The position numbers were made by a program, and so were the translations under genes. Source: Rugamonas aquatica (GTDB taxonomy: Bacteria > Pseudomonadota > Gammaproteobacteria > Burkholderiales > Burkholderiaceae_D). From it: DNA of 64,000 bases. Positions within the stretch are counted from its first letter, which is position 1, and every line of letters starts with the position of its first letter. The notes beneath the pieces were generated by a model. It was not told the DNA's origin and ran no database searches. It worked only from the letters and a program-made list of their open reading frames with translations. The stretch lies in the NCBI RefSeq assembly GCF_009380215.1, contig NZ_WHUG01000002.1, forward strand, positions 496,001 through 560,000, read 5' to 3'. Below, piece after piece: positions 55,983 through 63,471 of this stretch.

Positions 55983-57254
55983 ATGGCTGGGGGTATCGGG
56001 TTATCGAAGCTGAGTGACAAGGCTGTGAAGGCGTTCGCAACCGCAGCAGAACCGGGCAAGAAGCTGGCAGACGGCGGTGGCCTGCACCTGTTCATTACGC
56101 CTGCTGGCAGCGCTACATGGCGCATCAAGTACCGGATTGAAGGCAAGGAAAAGCTGTTCTCGATTGGACCGTACCCGCAAGTGTCGCTTGCTGCTGCGCG
56201 TGTCGAACTGGGGGAGGTGAAGGCGCTGCTGCTGGAAGGCAAAGACCCCGTAAGCAATCGACAGGTCAACCGTGCTGCTAATGCTGCCAGTTCCGACAAC
56301 ACCTTCCAGATCGTTGCTGCCGAGTGGTTTGCGATGAAGAAGAAGGAGTGGAGCGATGTCCACTACGTCAAGTCGGTGCGGGCGTTTGAGCGCGATCTGT
56401 ACCCCACGCTGGGCAAGCTGCCGATAAGCAGCCTGACGCCTGCGATAGTCGCTACTGCTGTCTTGGCGATCAACAAGCGCGATGTACTGGAAACCGCTAC
56501 CCGCATCCTTCAGCACTTGAACGGGGTATTCAGGTACGCCCAAGCGAAGGGGCATGTTCGCGACAACCCGGCATTAGCTGCGCGTGAGGTGCTGCCCCGC
56601 AAGAAGGATAACGCACGTATGCCAGCACTGCTTGATTTCGTGTCACTGGGCGATCTGCTGCGCCGTGCTGAGTTGGCTCGAATATCGCATTCCGTCCGCA
56701 TGGCGCATCGCCTGTGTGCCTTCACCGCCGCACGGATCGGTAACGTAATTGAGGCAGAGTGGCGTCAGTTTGATCTGGACAGCGTTCAGCCAGTCTGGAC
56801 GATTCCGCGCCATAAGATGAAGTTCAAGAACCGGGAACTGGATCATCGCCTTCCGCTCTGCCCAGAGATTGCTGAAGAGTTGCGTCAATGGCGTAATTTG
56901 ATCGGCGGTCGGGGCATCCTATTCCCGTCGCCCACTGACAACAGCAAGCACATCAGCTGTGAAGCCGTCGAAAAGTTGTATCGTGAAACGCTGCATCTGA
57001 GGAATAAGCACACTCCGCACGGTTGGCGCAGCGCCTTAACGACGCAGGCGCGTGATAACGGCTTTGAGCGTGATGTCGTGGACTTGGCGCTGGATCACGC
57101 CCATGACAACGAGGTAGTACGGGCCTACGACCGTGGGGAACGCTTTGAGCAGCGTATTGCGCTGTACAAGTGGTGGGGAGAGCAGTTGTCTGCCGCCCAG
57201 CGAGGCGGGAAGGTGGTCCCGATGCACAGGCCACCCGTAGCGGAAGCTGCGTAG
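55983..57254 (+). CDS. P4-type tyrosine integrase
   Basis: A 423-residue site-specific recombinase. The N-terminal DUF4102 arm-binding domain has KLSDKAVKAF and LADGGGLHLFITPAGSATWRIKYRI. The core-binding domain is in the middle. In the catalytic domain the Arg is in FTAARIGNVIEAEW, the HxxR is HGWR (residue ~370), and a likely Tyr is in EVVRAYDRGE. AAGGAGAA precedes the chosen ATG; the frame extends upstream to 55905 without a ribosome site. CCAAG repeats between 55849 and 55925 could be arm sites. Confidence 0.95.
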   Translation: MAGGIGLSKLSDKAVKAFATAAEPGKKLADGGGLHLFITPAGSATWRIKYRIEGKEKLFSIGPYPQVSLAAARVELGEVKALLLEGKDPVSNRQVNRAANAASSDNTFQIVAAEWFAMKKKEWSDVHYVKSVRAFERDLYPTLGKLPISSLTPAIVATAVLAINKRDVLETATRILQHLNGVFRYAQAKGHVRDNPALAAREVLPRKKDNARMPALLDFVSLGDLLRRAELARISHSVRMAHRLCAFTAARIGNVIEAEWRQFDLDSVQPVWTIPRHKMKFKNRELDHRLPLCPEIAEELRQWRNLIGGRGILFPSPTDNSKHISCEAVEKLYRETLHLRNKHTPHGWRSALTTQARDNGFERDVVDLALDHAHDNEVVRAYDRGERFEQRIALYKWWGEQLSAAQRGGKVVPMHRPPVAEAA

Positions 57255-57261
57255 AAAGCAC

Positions 57262-57289
57262 AAAGCCGCTGCGATGTCGTAGCGGCTTT
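57262..57289. terminator. terminator between integrase and AlpA-like gene
   Basis: AAAGCCGCT / AGCGGCTTT, 9-bp stem with a 10-nt loop, followed by TTT on the plus strand and AAAGCAC on the left; usable by both convergent genes. Confidence 0.8.
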
Positions 57290-57293
57290 TTTG

Positions 57294-57509
57294 TTAGTGC
57301 ATGGTGCTGCTTGCTTTCAGGTCGATGAAGGCTTCAACCGCTGACAGCTTCCAGCGTGTTTGATTTTCAGAGAGTTTGAATGGCTGGGGGAAGCCGGAAT
57401 CTTGTTTGGCCTTGGCCCAGACGCCGGACTTGCTGATGCCGAGTAGTCCGGCAACCTGCTTGTCGGTGAGCAGTTGGATGTGGCGATGTTCTTGGAATTC
57501 GTGTTGCAT
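57294..57509 (-). CDS. AlpA-family excisionase/regulator
   Basis: A 71-residue helix-turn-helix protein: LLTDKQVAGLLGISKSGVWAKAKQDSGFPQPFKLSENQTRWKLSAVEAFI, the Phage_AlpA (PF05930) pattern. Such proteins activate the integrase or act as excision factors of P4-like islands. AAGGAGG precedes the ATG. Its position next to the integrase fits. Confidence 0.9.
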   Translation of the reverse strand: MQHEFQEHRHIQLLTDKQVAGLLGISKSGVWAKAKQDSGFPQPFKLSENQTRWKLSAVEAFIDLKASSTMH

Positions 57510-57771
57510 TGTACCTCCTTGTTACGTGTTTATCGGCTCCTTAAGAGTGGTTGGGGTTGGTGCTGGTAGGCTGATGCCTGCCAAGCGGGTGCCATCATAA
57601 CGAGGCGTTACAGGCCGCACAAGTGCATTCTGGACCCGTTTAGATTTGATACGACGCTGGGGCGCAACACCCCTATTGCTGTCAGGCGAGTTGGGAATGC
57701 GTACTTGCTGCCTTAGCTGGGTTAGCTTGGTCATGTTAGATTATGATTGGTCGCCCACTTAAAGGACATTG

Positions 57772-58314
57772 ATGCAACCCACCGATCCCGCGCTTGCCTT
57801 CTGGCTACCTATCTGCTCCCTCATCGTCGCGGCGCTTGCCATCGTGGTTGCCCCGTTCGTAAGCTGGCAAGTGGCGAAACGGCAAGCTAAGACATCCCTG
57901 ATAGTGGCGCAGAAGCAGGTAATAGCGCCGATGCGTCAGAAGTGGATCGACTCGTTGCGGGATCGGGTTGCGGAATTTCTGAGTACAGCGCACTGGTACT
58001 ACGTCGCTGGCGGCGATCAGGTCATCCCATCGCCTGATGATGAGGATAAGTTTGAAGAACACGAGTCACTGCAAATACAGCAGGTGGATCGTAAGATGGT
58101 CTTTATGCTCAACCAAATAGATATGATGCTCAACCCGAAAGAGGCCGATCATATTGCGCTGATGGACGCCCTGAATCGCGTGCGCCGTGGCTGCTTTCAA
58201 CAAAACGAGCCCGGTCGTCGGCATATATTCGTCCCTGATCTCGTGGATGAGGCCAGAGGCTTGTGTAAGACGGTGTTAAAGCGAGAATGGGACCGTCTCA
58301 AAAAAGAAACGTAA
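57772..58314 (+). CDS. hypothetical single-pass membrane protein
   Basis: A 180-residue protein with an N-terminal transmembrane helix (FWLPICSLIVAALAIVVAPFV, ~10-30) and a cytoplasmic helical body (KRQAKTSLIVAQKQVIAPMRQKWIDSLRDRVAEFLS). AAAGGA sits upstream of the ATG. The opening recalls small membrane proteins in variable and defence-like regions. It is convergent with the DUF2971 gene, 4 bp away. Function unknown. Confidence 0.75.
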   Translation: MQPTDPALAFWLPICSLIVAALAIVVAPFVSWQVAKRQAKTSLIVAQKQVIAPMRQKWIDSLRDRVAEFLSTAHWYYVAGGDQVIPSPDDEDKFEEHESLQIQQVDRKMVFMLNQIDMMLNPKEADHIALMDALNRVRRGCFQQNEPGRRHIFVPDLVDEARGLCKTVLKREWDRLKKET

Positions 58315-58318
58315 GTAG

Positions 58319-58993
58319 TTACTTCCTCGTCTTAATAATCACCGGCGTAACTTTCAATTGCTGAACCATCGTAAAAGATTCAAATGCAGGACGGGCCTTT
58401 ATAATGGTAATTGACTGATCGACGCTTCCAAGTGGCTTATCGAAATCTATCGCAGAGTGTTTGCACCTCGCACCTATAATAATCTCTCGCAAGGTTAAGT
58501 GCTCCCCAAATGGAATGTAGTAGCATCCGTTAACTGGGTCAGGGTCTGTGAGTTTATACGATAATCGCCATTCTTCCTCGTATGACCATTGAGCGTATTT
58601 GGTCATTAACATTGTCTTGAGTATATCTTCGGTAATGCCGTTTAGTGGCAGCTTGGGGTTCAGCTTGAGTATCGGGCGCTCTGGGGCATACACTACCTGA
58701 TGCGCAACTTTATCCGGCACGTCGAACCCTAGGCACACGCCACTATGACTGTTAGCGTAATGCGCCCACATTACCGGGCTTTTCCAATGCCTCCCGGTGC
58801 AGATAATGCCTATCTGGTTATGCCAATCTTTGATTATGTCCTTTAGTTCGGCGCGTCCTCTTTTTCCCTCTACTCGTACACTATGAAGCTCAAAGGGATC
58901 GTTCAATTTATCGAATCTTGATAATCTCATGCGATGCTCTGGGAGAATATACTGAGTAGCAGTTTCGTAAGAGGTCATGTAATAGACGCGCAT
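58319..58993 (-). CDS. DUF2971 protein
   Basis: A 224-residue protein with the DUF2971 (PF11185) layout: YYMTSYETATQYILPEHRMRLSRFDKLNDPFE, SPVMWAHYANSHSGVCLGFDV, and KYAQWSYEEEWRL near residue 135. The family is common in mobile and accessory regions. Its fold has been compared with ADP-ribosyltransferases, but I have no sequence proof of catalysis. Codon use and AT content are clearly unlike the core genome. TACGTTTC-type spacing leaves only 4 bp to the convergent neighbour. Confidence 0.85.
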   Translation of the reverse strand: MRVYYMTSYETATQYILPEHRMRLSRFDKLNDPFELHSVRVEGKRGRAELKDIIKDWHNQIGIICTGRHWKSPVMWAHYANSHSGVCLGFDVPDKVAHQVVYAPERPILKLNPKLPLNGITEDILKTMLMTKYAQWSYEEEWRLSYKLTDPDPVNGCYYIPFGEHLTLREIIIGARCKHSAIDFDKPLGSVDQSITIIKARPAFESFTMVQQLKVTPVIIKTRK

Positions 58994-59379
58994 CGCTTAT
59001 CCTCAATAATGTATTAACTGCCATACTACAGCAAGTGGTGACAGAGTGAGTTTCCCGGTTGAAAAAATAATAAAAATTTTCAGAACTGGCACTCGATAGA
59101 GGGCCAGGAATCGAAGGGTTGGAAAAGTCGGGAGTTCCAGCGTTTCGTTAAACACCTTGCCAGCCGTACAGAAACCGTCGTCAAGCGCAGCAAGATATCT
59201 GTAGGGATTCGGGCGTGGTCTGGAAAGTCGGGAGGTCCACCGGGTTGCTTAATGCGTTGTGGACCGGGGAGAATGCGCCACACAGCTTTTTAAAATATCT
59301 GTGGGCGCTTTGCTGGCGCTGGTAGGCAGCGTTGCACTGCCCACCGACTAACGAGGCTCCTACGGCCTCTTATCGCGTC
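58994..59379. other. non-coding stretch with a direct repeat, possible gene remnant
   Basis: 386 bp without a supportable gene. A near-identical ~20-bp sequence (TGGAAA(A)GTCGGGAG) occurs at 59119-59139 and 59220-59239. A plus-strand frame from about 59070 to 59290 has sensible amino acid content but no start codon or ribosome site, so it may be the remnant of a coding gene. Confidence 0.4.
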
Positions 59380-59973
59380 CTATGCTGCACAGTACCGCTT
59401 GACGGTTGCTACCGAGATGTCGAAGTGTTCGGCAGTGGTGGCTATGCTGGCCTTCTGTTCAGCGCGCCATGCCTTGACCGTAGCAGGGTCCAGCGTCTTA
59501 GCACGGCCCTTGTAGCGTCCGTCATCTGCTGCCTTGGCTACCTCGATACCACGCTTCTGCATCTCCTTGCGATTGATGTAGTCAGCCTCGCCCTGTGCAG
59601 CCATGAAGGCCAGCACCGCATCACGAGTAGCCTTCAGCATCGGTTCCGTAGCGGTGCCGTCAAACTCCATCCCGTTCAGGGTGCAGACCACCTTGACGCC
59701 CATCTTCATCAGGGTTTGCATGACCGTGTGCAGTTCGTCGTAGCGACGGCTGATGCGGTCCAACCAGCGGACGTACAGCACACCACCGTCAGACAGCTTG
59801 TCCATGACCCGCTTCCACTCTGCGCGGTCCATAGGCGCTACGTGGTAGCCGCTCACGCCTTCATCAATGTGTGTGTGCTTGGCTTGTACGCCGTGCTTGG
59901 TTGCGTCCTCGTACTGGCTGGCGCTGGTCTGTCCTTCGGTGGTGCTGATGCGTCCGTAGTAGATCGTTTTCAT
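59380..59973 (-). CDS. serine recombinase (resolvase/invertase family)
   Basis: A 197-residue recombinase. The catalytic domain starts TIYYGRISTTEGQTSASQYEDA with the nucleophile Ser in GRIST. Other signatures are DEGVSGYHVAPMDRAEWKRVMDKL, GVLYVRWLDRISRRYDEL (the Arg-rich active-site part), and MAAQGEADYINRKEMQKRGIEVAK on the long E helix. A short C-terminal helix-turn-helix ends ATVKRYCAA. It probably resolves or inverts DNA within the island. The start at 59973 (MKTIYYGR) is chosen; the frame extends further upstream. Confidence 0.92.
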   Translation of the reverse strand: MKTIYYGRISTTEGQTSASQYEDATKHGVQAKHTHIDEGVSGYHVAPMDRAEWKRVMDKLSDGGVLYVRWLDRISRRYDELHTVMQTLMKMGVKVVCTLNGMEFDGTATEPMLKATRDAVLAFMAAQGEADYINRKEMQKRGIEVAKAADDGRYKGRAKTLDPATVKAWRAEQKASIATTAEHFDISVATVKRYCAA

Positions 59974-59981
59974 GGCTGGGT

Positions 59982-60059
59982 GGCTCAGTTGGGTAAGTGG
60001 CTCAATAATACACACTGGCTCACACACAGTCAACCCTATTGAGCTAGGTGGGTGGCTCA
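59982..60059. repeat. cluster of GGCTCA boxes upstream of the serine recombinase
   Basis: GGCTCA occurs at 59982, 59999, 60017 and 60054 (spacings 17, 18 and 37 bp), and GAGCTA-like inverted forms at 60041 and 60091. The cluster lies immediately upstream of the recombinase start, where res subsites or operators usually are. Confidence 0.5.
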
Positions 60060-60245
60060 TTTGACTAGGTGCGCTACGGTATACCCTGTTGAGCTACCCT
60101 GATGCACAGACTGACAGACAGCGCAAGCGCTCAGGTTCCGTCGATGGGTGGGGTACACAGGCTCGGGCCTGCGCTATTGCAGCGCTGGGTAGGTCGGTCA
60201 TACATTCGGCCTGTCATCAATCCGGTGACGCCACAAGGGGCAATC

Positions 60246-60347
60246 ATGAGTCTGGATGAACTATCGAAGCTGGCTGACCAAGTGCGGCCTATCCTGATAG
60301 TCGTGCTGCTGACAGTGCAGATCGTGCATACGATACGCTGGCCGTAG
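60246..60347 (+). CDS. 33-aa single-helix membrane microprotein
   Basis: MSLDELSKLADQVRPILIVVLLTVQIVHTIRWP: an amphipathic start and one hydrophobic helix. AGGGGC lies 5-6 bp upstream of the ATG and a terminator-like hairpin follows. The frame extends upstream to 60102 but that part has no ribosome site. Size and layout resemble toxic or regulatory membrane peptides; function unknown. Confidence 0.45.
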   Translation: MSLDELSKLADQVRPILIVVLLTVQIVHTIRWP

Positions 60348-60356
60348 AAACGACAA

Positions 60357-60392
60357 AGGCCGGAGCCAACCTGTGAGGGTCAGTTCCGGCCT
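60357..60392. terminator. hairpin between the microprotein and the 174-aa gene
   Basis: AGGCCGGA / TCCGGCCT, 8-bp stem with a 20-nt loop, 9 bp after the microprotein stop and 17 bp before the convergent gene. Confidence 0.5.
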
Positions 60393-60409
60393 CGCTGGGC
60401 GCTACTGGG

Positions 60410-60934
60410 TTAGATCGCCACTACCGCGTCGTAGCGTGGCACAGGGAAGGCATGCAGATGCGTTAAAGCCTCGTCCAGATTCTTACGGCACTGGTGGAAG
60501 TCGTCGCGGGTCTGGTTCAGGTCGCCGTGCAAGTCGCGCAGTTCCTGCTTAGCGTGGGCAACGCACTGCTTTGCAACGCGAAGGTCAAAGAACTTCGGGC
60601 TGAAGGCGCGCTGTGCTACAAACTCTGCGAGGTCGCCCACGGCAATCAGTTCCATCGGGACATCACGGAAGTGGGTGATGTTCGCTGCTGACACGTCGTT
60701 ATCAACAACAGCGATTGCGCGCAGCCCTTGCAGGTTCCCGTCATACATGCCGTCCACGACTTCCGAGGCGTAAGCAACGTAGGTGTCGATACCGGCGTGG
60801 TAGAAAATGGCTGGCATGTCAGCGTCGGCCAGTGGTTCCGCGTCGTTGAGGGACATTACCTCGCTTGCGTCTACTGGGGTGAAGCCCAGATTGCGGAAGG
60901 TAAAGGCGATAGCAGGGGTGATGTGTTTGGTCAT
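60410..60934 (-). CDS. hypothetical protein, 174 aa
   Basis: A soluble protein: an alpha/beta N-terminal part (TPAIAFTFRNLGFTPVDASEV, GLRAIAVVDNDVSAANITHFRDVP) and a helical, coiled-coil-like C-terminus (KQELRDLHGDLNQTRDDFHQCRKNLDEALTHL). TAGGAG precedes the ATG. No family recognised; it is an island accessory gene. Confidence 0.65.
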   Translation of the reverse strand: MTKHITPAIAFTFRNLGFTPVDASEVMSLNDAEPLADADMPAIFYHAGIDTYVAYASEVVDGMYDGNLQGLRAIAVVDNDVSAANITHFRDVPMELIAVGDLAEFVAQRAFSPKFFDLRVAKQCVAHAKQELRDLHGDLNQTRDDFHQCRKNLDEALTHLHAFPVPRYDAVVAI

Positions 60935-61298
60935 GGTTTGATACTCCTAGTTTGGGTTGAAAGCGCCCCGTACAGACGTGCTTAGTCCCACAGTGGGCTG
61001 TGCAAGTTTCAGTTGTGTACGGGACGTGGGATAGGTACAGCGATGCCGGGAAGTTGGCAGAAGCAGGCAGGATGAAGCGGGGAGCAACAGAACTGGCAAG
61101 CGTCAATAAGCGGTGTTGCTGCACTGATGAAGTCATTCTAACTGGCAAGATTGTATACCGTCAAACATTTTTTTATGAAAGTATTGACGAATTCAATTTT
61201 CTGTGATCTTACTTACCTACTTACCTAGCTACTTACGGCCATATAGTGTTCTGAGGCGACAAAATAAGCTCTGAGGCACTATATCTAGTGTTTGCGCA
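60935..61298. other. AT-rich intergenic region with short repeats
   Basis: 364 bp without a supportable gene. It holds a tandem run of ACTTACCT-type units (about 61209-61236) and an inverted repeat ATATAGTG (61241-61248) / CACTATAT (61277-61284) enclosing a direct repeat TCTGAGGC. It may hold a promoter for the 174-aa gene and a terminator for the HNH operon. Confidence 0.5.
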
Positions 61299-61781
61299 TC
61301 AATGATACGTTGGTCGGTTCAGTACGCCGCTGACCGTCGTTTGACGCCACAGCCCGTTCAGCAGTGTTGGCACACCCATCACGTTGAACTGGTCTGCAAT
61401 CTCCTGCTGGGTCATGCCTGTCTGCTGCAATCGCACGATGATAGGGCGGAAGCGCTGCGCGAAGGCATCAGACTTGGCTTTGGTTGTCTCTCCACCCTTG
61501 ATACCGGCTTCTTTCAGGTTGACGCGGTTGCCGATCACGACGCCCCGCTCCTTCGCCTTCTCAAGCCCTATCTTGGTCAGGTTGGAACGGCTGAACTCGT
61601 CGTCTAAGCTGTGAGCTACGTCATGGTGGCGCTCACACAGTGTAATCAGGTTGTCCGGGTCATCGGTCCCGCCCAGTGAGCGGGGTTTGACGTGGTGCCG
61701 GTGCAGGCCGGTGGTGGCATCGCACAGCATGCACTTTGAGGCGCGCTTTACCTTGCGCACTCGTTTGATCGTTGCTGTCAT
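61299..61781 (-). CDS. HNH nuclease fused to a serine-recombinase-like C-terminal segment
   Basis: A 160-residue protein. Residues ~17-58 form a zinc-type HNH domain (CMLCD, HRHHVKPRSLGGTDDPDNL, LCERHHDVAH). Residues ~73-158 (GLEKAKERGVVIGNRVNLKEAGIKGG, FRPIIVRLQQTGMTQQEIADQFNVMGVPT, WRQTTVSGVLNR) match the end of the long E helix and the C-terminal DNA-binding part of serine resolvases; the catalytic serine domain is absent. GGAGGTGG precedes the ATG, which overlaps the upstream stop (TAATG). It is the last gene of the operon. Confidence 0.85.
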   Translation of the reverse strand: MTATIKRVRKVKRASKCMLCDATTGLHRHHVKPRSLGGTDDPDNLITLCERHHDVAHSLDDEFSRSNLTKIGLEKAKERGVVIGNRVNLKEAGIKGGETTKAKSDAFAQRFRPIIVRLQQTGMTQQEIADQFNVMGVPTLLNGLWRQTTVSGVLNRPTYH

Positions 61782-61993
61782 TACCGTCCACCTCCTTGCG
61801 CCTTGTCGGCTAAGTTGATGAGTGAGCCGATGATGTCGCTGCCGGTGCGCTGCTGGGCCTTACTAAGCCGGTTCAGAGCGCGCCATGTGGCAGGCGGTAG
61901 CATGATGATGCCCCGCTCAAGTGCGCCGGTATCGCCTTGAACAGTGCGGCGCTGCTGGTGTGGTTCGTGGAACGGGGTGTATTTCTCAAGCAT
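61781..61993 (-). CDS. small DNA-binding-like protein, 70 aa
   Basis: A 70-residue protein whose second half (RGIIMLPPATWRALNRLSKAQQRTGSDIIGSLINLAD) has the strand-helix-helix pattern of ribbon-helix-helix proteins. It overlaps the 3' end of the next upstream gene by 8 bp and the HNH start by 1 bp, so it is translationally coupled to both. Confidence 0.65.
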   Translation of the reverse strand: MLEKYTPFHEPHQQRRTVQGDTGALERGIIMLPPATWRALNRLSKAQQRTGSDIIGSLINLADKAQGGGR

Positions 61994-62306
61994 TCGACGC
62001 CCCTTTCGTGTAGTGGGCGAAGTGCTTGCTCACGAAGGCATCAAACCGGGTCTGTGAAGGCGTGGTGGCCTTCGGTGCTGATGTCTGAACCTTCAGTGTC
62101 GCCAGCTTCTTGCGGATGTCCGCAAACCCGGTGCCGATCTGGGTAAGCTCGGTGCCGATTGCTTCAAATCCTTGTTTCACACTGTCAAGCTTAGCTGTGA
62201 TTTCCTGCGCCATCGCTCGCATTTTGGCGAAGTCCGGGGCTTGGATTGCGGCTGGTGCTGTGGCTTTCGCTGCTGGTGCTGCTGTCTTGCGGTATTCGTT
62301 CTTCAT
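61986..62306 (-). CDS. coiled-coil hypothetical protein, 106 aa
   Basis: An Ala/Pro/Lys-rich N-terminus followed by a heptad-like helix (FAKMRAMAQEITAKLDSVKQGFEAIGTELTQIGTGFADIRKKLATL) and a polar tail. The ATG at 62306 follows AGAGG; a TTG at 62312 is an alternative. The pattern suits an oligomeric or structural protein. Unknown function. Confidence 0.6.
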   Translation of the reverse strand: MKNEYRKTAAPAAKATAPAAIQAPDFAKMRAMAQEITAKLDSVKQGFEAIGTELTQIGTGFADIRKKLATLKVQTSAPKATTPSQTRFDAFVSKHFAHYTKGASNA

Positions 62307-62308
62307 GT

Positions 62309-62542
62309 TCAATCCTCTTGTGATGCGTGGAAGTGGTCGGCCTCAATCACGAGGCTTTCAATCACTTTGCTTACGCTGGTGTCGTAGGAGTTGCACAGGC
62401 GCTGCAACGCCTCCCATGCACTCGCTTTCATGTGTACCGCTCGTTGCGTGACTACTGGCGCGTTGGCAACACGGGCAGCGCGCTGCGCTCGTGGGTGCAT
62501 GGAGAGGGCGCTTGTTTTCGCCCGTTGGTGAGTTACGTTCAT
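62309..62542 (-). CDS. ribbon-helix-helix-like small protein, 77 aa
   Basis: A basic N-terminus and a C-terminal unit VVTQRAVHMKASAWEALQRLCNSYDTSVSKVIESLVIEAD typical of RHH DNA-binding proteins (beta strand, two helices). AAGGAAAA precedes the ATG. It may regulate the operon in which it lies. Confidence 0.65.
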   Translation of the reverse strand: MNVTHQRAKTSALSMHPRAQRAARVANAPVVTQRAVHMKASAWEALQRLCNSYDTSVSKVIESLVIEADHFHASQED

Positions 62543-62679
62543 TAGTGTTTTCCTTTGTTCTTGGCCTGCGCGCAGACGTGACGATCCAGCCGGATTGACG
62601 GGAACGACTGCGGCAGGGGTGTGATTGGTAGTACGGTGGGCAGGACGCCCAGGAATGCCCGAAGGCTGGGACGTGATGC

Positions 62680-63108
62680 TTAGGTGTTTGCGGCTTGCTC
62701 TTTGCGCTTCTTCGTTTCCTCGTCCTTCAGCTTGCGCATGACCTTCTCTTGCTCCGCGATCTGAGCCTTGATGCCAGCCATGTCATCGTCAAGTCGCATG
62801 GCGGTAGCCATCTGCTTAGCTGCTGCTTCGATTTCGCGCTGACGCGCTGCCTCCATCAATTGCGTAGTGATGCTGATGGTGGCAGCAGCGGCGGTAACGG
62901 CTTCCGGGGATGGGGAGCCAAGCACCAGCGTGATAGCGACTTGCCCGTTCGTGTCGAAGAACTGCGGGGCCATTGTTGGATCGAAGTGATAGCCGTTACG
63001 GACATGAACCGCAGATTGATCGAATGCGGCTGGGGCGTAGTCGTGAATCTGGATCAGGTAAGGGCGTGCTTGGACTGCTTGTGCGACTGGTTCGGTTTGG
63101 TTGGTCAT
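62680..63108 (-). CDS. hypothetical protein, 142 aa
   Basis: An N-terminal beta-rich part (YLIQIHDYAPAAFDQSAVHVRNGYHFDP) and a C-terminal coiled coil rich in Lys/Glu (DMAGIKAQIAEQEKVMRKLKDEETKKRKEQ). AGGAAAG precedes the ATG. No family recognised. Confidence 0.65.
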   Translation of the reverse strand: MTNQTEPVAQAVQARPYLIQIHDYAPAAFDQSAVHVRNGYHFDPTMAPQFFDTNGQVAITLVLGSPSPEAVTAAAATISITTQLMEAARQREIEAAAKQMATAMRLDDDMAGIKAQIAEQEKVMRKLKDEETKKRKEQAANT

Positions 63109-63127
63109 GGTTGCTTTCCTATTAACG

Positions 63128-63340
63128 TTAGAGGGTTGTGTTGCGGATGAATGCTGCTACCCGGAGGCGGTTCCACGGCAACCCGGTAGGGGTCAGGAAA
63201 CCGGCTGCGGTCAGGTGGTTGGCGATAGCGCGCAGCGATGAGGCTGGGCGTAGCGCGTTAATCGTGTTCATTACCGCTTCGTAGTAGCGGTCGTTGTTCA
63301 GTTTTCCGCCGAACGTAGGCGGTGCTTGTAGTGCGGGCAT
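63128..63340 (-). CDS. recombinase-HTH-like small protein, 70 aa
   Basis: A 70-residue protein that ends in an HTH-like segment (SSLRAIANHLTAAGFLTPTGLPWNRLRVAAFIRN), similar in pattern to the helix-turn-helix at the end of serine recombinases but without any catalytic part. TAGGAG precedes the ATG. It is the first gene of the minus-strand operon, just below the consensus promoter. Confidence 0.65.
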   Translation of the reverse strand: MPALQAPPTFGGKLNNDRYYEAVMNTINALRPASSLRAIANHLTAAGFLTPTGLPWNRLRVAAFIRNTTL

Positions 63341-63442
63341 AGCTGTAGCTCCTATGGTTCAGGATTGATCGGATTGGCGTGGGAATGGGGTGCTGCAAGG
63401 AGGGCTGTTGATAGGTCTGTACACTCATCAACATATGTACAC

Positions 63443-63471
63443 ATTATACGACAAGTCGGCTACTTTGTCAA
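63443..63471 (-). promoter_or_regulatory. perfect sigma70 promoter with TGTACA operator pair
   Basis: TTGACA (63471-63466), a 17-bp spacer, and TATAAT (63448-63443): an exact consensus. Two TGTACA palindromes at 63418-63423 and 63436-63441 (18 bp apart) cover the expected start site just downstream, so a repressor should bind there. The small RHH proteins of the operon are candidates. Confidence 0.8.

Noticed and set aside
59080..59283. 67-codon minus-strand frame
   Set aside because: Pro/Arg-rich composition and no ribosome site; the plus strand looks more like a decayed gene.
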